Shown piece by piece: positions 59,373-64,000 of a stretch of 64,000 nt of DNA (positions within the stretch are counted from its first letter, which is position 1; each line of letters opens with the position of its first letter). The DNA lies in assembly GCA_023410535.1 (NCBI GenBank), contig JAEYPR010000026.1, forward strand, positions 1 through 64,000, in the 5' to 3' direction. Under the pieces are notes generated by a model. It was not told where the DNA came from. It did no database searches and was given only the letters and a program-made list of their open reading frames with translations. The position numbers and the translations under genes were made by a program. This DNA comes from Bacillota bacterium. GTDB lineage: Bacteria > Bacillota > UBA4882 > UBA8346.

Positions 59373-61000
59373 TCTAATATGCAAACAGAAACTGTTGTGA
59401 GTGGTTCGGCAAAGAGAACTACCTTGAGAGAATCCTTCCTCGGATCAAACTCAAGCCGCCGAACAAAAGCTCTGAGCAGTTTTCTTTTTTTATGCGGATC
59501 ATGTAACTCGAAAGCATCTTCTAAGTTTTGATACACGCGCAAAATCTCCTCGACACTCACCGGCTTCCTAACTAATGTCTCCCTCTCGATTAACGTCTTC
59601 TGTTTCTCCAGATTCATCTTTTCAAATTTCAAGTTATCAAGCTCACCTTTGGCCACATCTAAGTCAAACCCATTTGCAATCGCTCGGACTAAATTTGTTA
59701 TCTTCGAATCAATATTTTGAATTTGCTTGTTCAATTTTTCGAGAGCCTTATTATTATTTGCACTCGCAATCTCCCGATTAATCTTTTCTGCAATCTGACT
59801 TGCCGCAGCTTTGGAACCAAAAACCTCTCTAATCTTACTCAGCAAAAACATCTCGACCCAGTTCTTATCAATCGGTTTATGAATACATACACTCTTTCCT
59901 CGATAATGGACATTGCCACACACATAGGTCTTTCTGCTACGTTTAGCCGGTTGATGACTTGTCATACGCATTCCACACTCCATACAAACGAACATATCCT
60001 CGCCTGCCCCATTTTTACCAGTGAGTAAATAAGGTGATAGGTTGGCTCTCGGATAGGCCTTGTCGTTGCTATGGAGTTTATTGATTTTTATCACTTCCTC
60101 CGCTTCTTCCGGAGTAATGATTCCTGGATGAGCATTTTCAACCTTAAGCCATTTTGACCGATCTTTAAATCTTCGTCCTGGGGTCTTATGGTCTTCCTTA
60201 TTCCAGAAATACCACCCGGCATTTTGAAGAACCCGATCTTCTCGCATCATTTCAATGATACTGCTTATCGTCCATGGCCGTCCGGGGGTTGGACTCAACA
60301 TGTTTAAATCATTCAACTCTTCGTGAATTGACTTATAAGACATTTGCCGTTTTATACGGCACTCAACATACATATGTCTTAATACGATGGCGGCTTCCTT
60401 TTCAATTTCCCACAAGGTTTTTACAATATCGCGGCCCCGAGTGTCCTGGCCCCTTACCACATGAATGGAGCGATACCCGAACGGAGCCCGACCGCCATTC
60501 TTGAAGCACCAACCAGTAACCGAGTCGCGCCGCTGCGCATTTTCCTCCATCCCCCGGAAAGTATAGAAAGCCGTCATCATTGAACTGGTTTGATCTTTGG
60601 CGCTGTCGACCGCTTCCTGCCACACTCCCGCAATGGTGGTTGTATCATAGGGGTTGGAAGTAATAAGAACACGGACGCCATGGCGCCGCAACTTAGCTTT
60701 GGCCGCACCGGATTCATACATATCTCGAAAAAAGCGTGACGAATCATCAATAAGGAACAGGGTTACTCTCTTATCTTTGCAGGCCACCTCTACACAACGC
60801 CAAAAGGCTTCCCGGTTCTCACTATCTTTAAATGCTGAAACTCCTTCGTCGGCATCCCGAAAGATAATCTGGATTGGAGGACTGTTTTTTTCAGCAAACT
60901 CTTCTATTCGCCGAAATTGGGCCGGGACGGATAATTCTTTCCTTGCCTGATCTTCTGTCGATACACGGCCATATGCCACTGCGAATAAGTCTTGGTACAT
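59351..61000 (-). CDS. Large serine recombinase (site-specific integrase)
   Basis: 549 residues with AGGAG before ATG 61000. AVAYGRVSTEDQARKELSVP carries the nucleophile Ser of the resolvase domain (about 1-150), with DSSRFFRDMYESG and VRVLITSNPYD. A Recombinase domain is at about 180-300. The zinc ribbon FVCMECGMRMTSHQPAKRSR continues to YVCGNVHYRGKSVC (about 345-385). A coiled coil follows (NNKALEKLNKQIQNIDSKI; DNLKFEKMNLEKQKTLIE). It catalyses insertion and excision of the element. Its 3' end lies inside tRNA-Leu. Confidence 0.95.
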   Translation of the reverse strand: MYQDLFAVAYGRVSTEDQARKELSVPAQFRRIEEFAEKNSPPIQIIFRDADEGVSAFKDSENREAFWRCVEVACKDKRVTLFLIDDSSRFFRDMYESGAAKAKLRRHGVRVLITSNPYDTTTIAGVWQEAVDSAKDQTSSMMTAFYTFRGMEENAQRRDSVTGWCFKNGGRAPFGYRSIHVVRGQDTRGRDIVKTLWEIEKEAAIVLRHMYVECRIKRQMSYKSIHEELNDLNMLSPTPGRPWTISSIIEMMREDRVLQNAGWYFWNKEDHKTPGRRFKDRSKWLKVENAHPGIITPEEAEEVIKINKLHSNDKAYPRANLSPYLLTGKNGAGEDMFVCMECGMRMTSHQPAKRSRKTYVCGNVHYRGKSVCIHKPIDKNWVEMFLLSKIREVFGSKAAASQIAEKINREIASANNNKALEKLNKQIQNIDSKITNLVRAIANGFDLDVAKGELDNLKFEKMNLEKQKTLIERETLVRKPVSVEEILRVYQNLEDAFELHDPHKKRKLLRAFVRRLEFDPRKDSLKVVLFAEPLTTVSVCILDGAQDRT

Positions 61001-61014
61001 GATTTCTCCTTGAA

Positions 61015-62193
61015 TTATGAGGTTTTCTTATTGAAGATTGTAAAATCGAGTTCCTCGATACTGTCGTTTTCTCCGTTGTTTTGATCAACAAAACTCAGGT
61101 ATGAGCCAATATCTAGGTCTAAAGAATCTCTACGCTGTTTTTGCTTTATATCGGCAATTTCCCGATCAACTTGACCTTTCAAATCGGCAACGATATTTAC
61201 CGGGAAAGGAATCCCGGCAACAACTGAAGATATTTTCACCGGCTTCCCTTGCCCGACAGCTCCGGCTGCTTTGTCTAGGATAGAATCGTTATAATAGACT
61301 CCGCGGCAGAACTTCCCCGAACCGATCTGCTCTTTCATCTTTTCAAATAAGGTATTGATCTCCTGCCCACCCTTATCGAATCCAGTTGGGCGTTGGACCA
61401 CCACGGCGATCGCGGTCGCTTGGGTAACGTCGCCAGATACAAAAACCGTATCACGCCAGGATTGCATGACCGCCGCGGCGAGTGCGTTATCTCCAGAACT
61501 TATATCCACAAAACTCTCGGCAAACACTAAGCCGCCTTTTTCGTCGAACATGGATTTATAATCCTCAGTGTCAAAAGCGGTCGTTCCAGATAGCCTCGAA
61601 AGATCATAAAACATCTTAAACTGACGATAAATTAATGAATTTGCCTCATCCCAAAATCTTTCATAAGTAAACTGCCCAGAGTCGAGAATACGCTTTTTTA
61701 GCTCGTTATTATCGACAATCAAGTAACTCTGAAAATTTTTTGAATGGCCATGAAGGTCATAAAGCTGCTTTAGGGCAATTATTGAGTTTACTTTCTCGAC
61801 GGTTCCCTCATCATCCGTGGGCAGCGTAACAATTACTGAATGGCGTTTGCCCATCTTGGAAAGTAAGATACTGGTCTGAATAAGTCCGAGCGATCCAGAG
61901 CCTCCGCCCAACCCAGCGACCAACCAAATCCGATCGACATCGCCCATACTTAATTTGATGGTATCGACAATCTGATTTTGATGGGTAAGTATTGCTTTCT
62001 CGCCATACCGGATCGATTTCCCGGCGCCGCCTTCGGTAACTTTGGCAAGAATTCGTTGGTGCTTCGGGATATTATTTAATCCTTCCAGATCGTTTGGAGC
62101 CGTGTTGATCGCTATGGTTGGGAAGTCTTTGCCGAAGCAATTAACAATATTGCCTCCTCCTTGGCCGATCCCGATAAACCCAAAATTCATCAT
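61015..62193 (-). CDS. Tubulin/FtsZ-superfamily GTPase (TubZ-like)
   Basis: 392 residues from ATG 62193 with GAGGAGC upstream. NFGFIGIGQGGGNIVNCFG is the nucleotide-binding N-terminus. IWLVAGLGGGSGSLGLIQTS carries the tubulin signature GGGSGS (96-101). The H7 helix region FWDEANSLIYRQFKMFYDL precedes the T7 loop TAFDTEDYKSMF, where both catalytic acidic residues (Asp208, Asp211) are kept. The C-terminal tail is acidic and divergent. It differs from chromosomal FtsZ in the T7 loop and tail. A TubZ-type plasmid/phage segregation cytomotive filament is the best assignment, given the element context and the coupled winged-helix gene. Confidence 0.85.
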   Translation of the reverse strand: MMNFGFIGIGQGGGNIVNCFGKDFPTIAINTAPNDLEGLNNIPKHQRILAKVTEGGAGKSIRYGEKAILTHQNQIVDTIKLSMGDVDRIWLVAGLGGGSGSLGLIQTSILLSKMGKRHSVIVTLPTDDEGTVEKVNSIIALKQLYDLHGHSKNFQSYLIVDNNELKKRILDSGQFTYERFWDEANSLIYRQFKMFYDLSRLSGTTAFDTEDYKSMFDEKGGLVFAESFVDISSGDNALAAAVMQSWRDTVFVSGDVTQATAIAVVVQRPTGFDKGGQEINTLFEKMKEQIGSGKFCRGVYYNDSILDKAAGAVGQGKPVKISSVVAGIPFPVNIVADLKGQVDREIADIKQKQRRDSLDLDIGSYLSFVDQNNGENDSIEELDFTIFNKKTS

Positions 62194-62462
62194 GACCGGC
62201 TCAGCTCCTCACGGTATATTTCCATGAGGCGTTTTCCCGAGTCGCTCAATTGAAATACCTTGCTTCGCCCTTGCTCTTGGTATCGCACGAATTGCGTTCC
62301 TTCGAGTTCTTTCATTGCTCGCTGGGTTATTGCGAAAGTCAAATTTGCCTTTTTCCCTATTTGCTCCTTATTTAAAGGACTTAAAGTTAGTGCGGAAAGA
62401 ATAGTTTGACTTTCTCTACTTAAATTTGTGGCTAATTGTTTAATGCAGGAATCACATAGCAT
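62190..62462 (-). CDS. Winged-helix DNA-binding protein, candidate TubR-like adaptor
   Basis: 90 residues from ATG 62462, seven bases after AAGGAGC; the frame is open further up but that part lies across a terminator. An N-terminal CDSC motif is followed by a MarR/ArsR-like winged helix: SRESQTILSALTLSPLNKEQIGKKANLTFAITQRAMKELEGTQFVRYQEQGRSKVFQLSDSGKRLMEIY. Its stop overlaps the tubulin-like start (ATGATGA), so the two are translationally coupled. This small wHTH-then-tubulin order matches TubR-TubZ operons. TubR would bind a centromere; a plain autoregulator is the alternative. Confidence 0.7.
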   Translation of the reverse strand: MLCDSCIKQLATNLSRESQTILSALTLSPLNKEQIGKKANLTFAITQRAMKELEGTQFVRYQEQGRSKVFQLSDSGKRLMEIYREELSRS

Positions 62463-62494
62463 TTTAGCTGCTCCTTTCAAAGTTAGATTTGTAA

Positions 62495-62522
62495 GATATA
62501 TTTGATTAGGTTCGATATATTT
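62495..62522. repeat. Direct repeat pair upstream of the wHTH-tubulin operon
   Basis: Two exact GATATATTT copies (62495-62503 and 62514-62522) spaced 19 bases start to start. They lie 33 bases upstream of the wHTH start, close to the expected promoter. Candidate operator or minimal centromere iteron. The number of copies is small. Confidence 0.5.
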
Positions 62523-62534
62523 ATTGTAGCGGAA

Positions 62535-62572
62535 ATAAAAAAGACGAAGGCGTAGTCTTACTACACCTTCGC
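62535..62572 (-). terminator. Terminator of the unknown element gene
   Basis: Perfect except for one pair: CGAAGGTGTAGT-AAG-ACTACGCCTTCG followed by TCTTTTTTAT on the minus strand. It separates the unknown gene from the wHTH-tubulin operon, supporting independent transcription. Confidence 0.88.
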
Positions 62573-62621
62573 AAAAATTTTTATCCAAAAATAACCCCTG
62601 ATCTTATTTTGAATTTCTGAT

Positions 62622-63446
62622 TTATAAATCTTTAAAGTTAATCGTTGTTATTAACCGATGTTCTTTCACATTAAGCGCAATAGGATTTGCATCTTCTAAC
62701 GCTAACGTAACCTGCTTTTCTCCGGTACCAAGAGTTAAATTACTTGGAGCAATATAAACAACTTCATTATCTATCATGTTTTTGGCAGCATCTTCTATTA
62801 ATTCTTCTATTTTTCGGTTATCTAACAGTTTACCTACAATCCAATCGCCTATGTTATTCATAGGTAATAAGTTAGCCAAATCACCAATTAAATCCAATAC
62901 TTTATCTTCATAATTTCCTGGAATTGCATCTTTAATTATTCTTTTAACCTCATTAATTATATTCTGTTTTATTTGACCAGATATATCATCTGAAAGATTT
63001 AAAGTGTTGATTTTAAAGTCATTCAAACCAACAACAACTTCTCTATTATTTAAAAAGCTCTTTAAACTAAATGAAAAATTAGGTTTTATCAAATTTTCTA
63101 TTCCAACCGTTAGCTCTATGTCGGGATTACTTTCAAAAAGATCCCAACTGGCCACTGTGACTCCAAGAATTTTAAGTTTATCGTGGATTCTTTTAACATC
63201 AACTTCGATTGCGATGTTTAACAGAAAAAACGCCACTTCTACCTTATTTACTTCTATTATATTGGGCTCTTTTAATGTTACACTCTCCAAATCAATACTT
63301 TTGACATGTACATTTCCAATAACTTTTATCCCCCTTTCATTAAACAATTCTTTATTTAAAGGGCTTTCCTGACGGAGGAATTGTAATCCACGCTTAACAG
63401 CTGAATCAATAGTTTGTTGTGATAAAGATACCTCTAAGGTATTCAT
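62622..63446 (-). CDS. Unknown element protein, AT-rich gene
   Basis: 274 residues from ATG 63446, which follows AAAAAGGAG; the frame is open to 63503 without a ribosome site. No membrane segment or signal peptide is seen. The middle shows long alternating strands (VIGNVHVKSIDLESVTLKEP; VEVAFFLLNIAIEVDV; VVVGLNDFKINTLNLSDDI) and amphipathic helices (IKQNIINEVKRIIKDAIPGNYEDKVLDLIGDLANLLPM). The pattern is vaguely like tubular lipid-binding or LEA-type folds; I do not recognise the family. Base composition is clearly lower in GC than the chromosomal genes, consistent with an acquired element. Confidence 0.65.
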   Translation of the reverse strand: MNTLEVSLSQQTIDSAVKRGLQFLRQESPLNKELFNERGIKVIGNVHVKSIDLESVTLKEPNIIEVNKVEVAFFLLNIAIEVDVKRIHDKLKILGVTVASWDLFESNPDIELTVGIENLIKPNFSFSLKSFLNNREVVVGLNDFKINTLNLSDDISGQIKQNIINEVKRIIKDAIPGNYEDKVLDLIGDLANLLPMNNIGDWIVGKLLDNRKIEELIEDAAKNMIDNEVVYIAPSNLTLGTGEKQVTLALEDANPIALNVKEHRLITTINFKDL

Positions 63447-63549
63447 GACTTTCTCCTTTTTGCTGACTTTTTCCTCAGATTTAGGTTTAAGAAATAAATT
63501 CAAGTCTATTCACAAAATTTTTTCACTTAATGTAATAATTAGGTAGAAG

Positions 63550-63690
63550 CAACAGCAACAACTTCTTTTAAAGAGACTGAAAACCCCCAACACTAACTTG
63601 CAGTGGGGGCGTTATTCTACATTCTTGCAACCTCTCCTACCCTTGACCATAACTTCTATTTCCCGCCGCTTCGGCGACTACTTCGGAATA
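63550..63690 (-). mobile_element. Possible right-end relic of an IS200/IS605-type (TnpB) element
   Basis: On the minus strand, a coding-like tail EVVAEAAGNRSYGQG* is followed by GAGGTTGCAAGAATGTAG, then a GC-rich hairpin CCCCCACT...AGTGTTGGGGG (about 63586-63610) and TTTTCAGTC. This layout resembles the 3' end of tnpB genes and their overlapping guide-RNA/right-end hairpins. No tnpB body or left end is present. Recognition rests on general resemblance only. Confidence 0.3.
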
Positions 63691-63717
63691 TAAAAAAAAT
63701 CCCCTTAAAGGGGGATT
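63691..63717 (-). terminator. Terminator of the partial winged-helix gene
   Basis: Stem AATCCCC/GGGGATT with a 7-base loop and eight T residues on the minus strand. It overlaps the stop codon of the gene at the window end. Confidence 0.8.
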
Positions 63718-64000
63718 CCCAACGCATTATAAACTTCATGTTTTAACTCCTTACCTTTCCTAGAAAGCCTAAGTCTGACTTTCGTCTGGTTCAAAGGATC
63801 AAATTCCCTTTGAAATAATTCATGTACGTTTATAAAATTTATCGTATCCTTACGCAATTGACTGGGCGACATATCAATGTAATTGGCTAAATCAGTATAG
63901 AATATACCTTCACTTTTGCATATTACCAGAAACAATTCAAAGTATAAAATAGTAGCTTTGTTTCCGATCGCTTTTCGAAAGACCTCTAAACCGTTTAAAA
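63705..64000 (-). CDS. Winged-helix DNA-binding protein, 5' end outside the window
   Basis: The frame is open from the window edge to a TAA at 63705 (about 97 codons visible); the ATG at 63935 is probably internal. Visible sequence: VFRKAIGNKATILYFELFLV, then ICKSEGIFYTDLANYIDMSPSQLRKDTINFINVHELF and the wing region TKVRLRLSRKGKELKHEVYN. This is a MarR-like winged helix, similar in layout to the 62190-62462 protein. A regulator or replication/partition factor of the integrated element is likely. Confidence 0.65.
   Translation of the reverse strand, partial: LNGLEVFRKAIGNKATILYFELFLVICKSEGIFYTDLANYIDMSPSQLRKDTINFINVHELFQREFDPLNQTKVRLRLSRKGKELKHEVYNALGIPL

Noticed and set aside
63500..64000. 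Second attachment site of the integrated element inside the window
   Set aside because: No copy of the tRNA-Leu 3' end was seen between 59373 and 64000.

Overview
The window reads as chromosome of a spore-forming member of the Bacillota (Firmicutes). The evidence is a complete spoIIIAA-AH operon, an alpha/beta-type small acid-soluble spore protein, disA-radA-carD, and the conserved block CD1247-like - spoIIIA - accBC - Asp23/AmaP/DUF2273 - nusB. The same window carries genes usually tied to an outer membrane: a Kdo transferase (waaA), a KpsC/S-like capsule Kdo glycosyltransferase, a GT9 heptosyltransferase-like protein, a heptose-phosphate adenylyltransferase, and a Wza-type exporter without a lipobox. 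A spore-forming diderm lineage (Negativicutes, Halanaerobiales or Limnochordia/Hydrogenispora-like) is therefore the best inference. The species cannot be named from sequence alone.

Layout. 1-350: tandem promoters and leader of an rRNA operon that runs leftwards out of the window. 480-4190: a decayed region with a broken fibronectin-III/lipoprotein locus, into which a degenerate group II intron has been fused. 4200-7910: small accessory genes (Cys-rich protein, GNAT, esterase, Nudix, methyltransferase, conserved unknown). 8310-13210: beta-phosphoglucomutase-like HAD enzyme and envelope sugar genes. 13217-19553: ispF-ispD, PIN/TRAM protein, carD, disA, radA, dedA. 19807-26474: galE, mtnP, SASP, an AbrB-like regulator, a cysteine-desulfurase-like enzyme, pgsA, rimO and a lytic transglycosylase. 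26482-34794: coaE, mutM, polA, a TsaD paralogue, nusB, the Asp23 group, accC. 34830-41761: accB, spoIIIA and a CD1247-like protein. 41807-48499: gltX, then aroC-aroK-aroB-aroQ-pepQ-efp. 48787-58852: mannose/exopolysaccharide genes, including a tyrosine kinase/phosphatase pair. Most genes are on the minus strand in long operons with tight or overlapping junctions.

59290-64000: a tRNA-Leu(GAG) gene serves as the apparent attachment site of an integrated element. The element carries a large serine recombinase, a tubulin/FtsZ-family GTPase with a translationally coupled winged-helix gene (a TubR-TubZ-like pair), an unknown AT-rich gene and a further winged-helix gene cut by the window edge. The far end of the element lies outside the window.

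The two most unusual signals are (1) a roughly 250-bp array between spoIIIAH and accB, with an exact 21-bp period, whose units begin with DnaA-box-like TTATNCACA and whose spacers form complementary pairs; and (2) the tRNA-integrated element with its tubulin-like gene pair.
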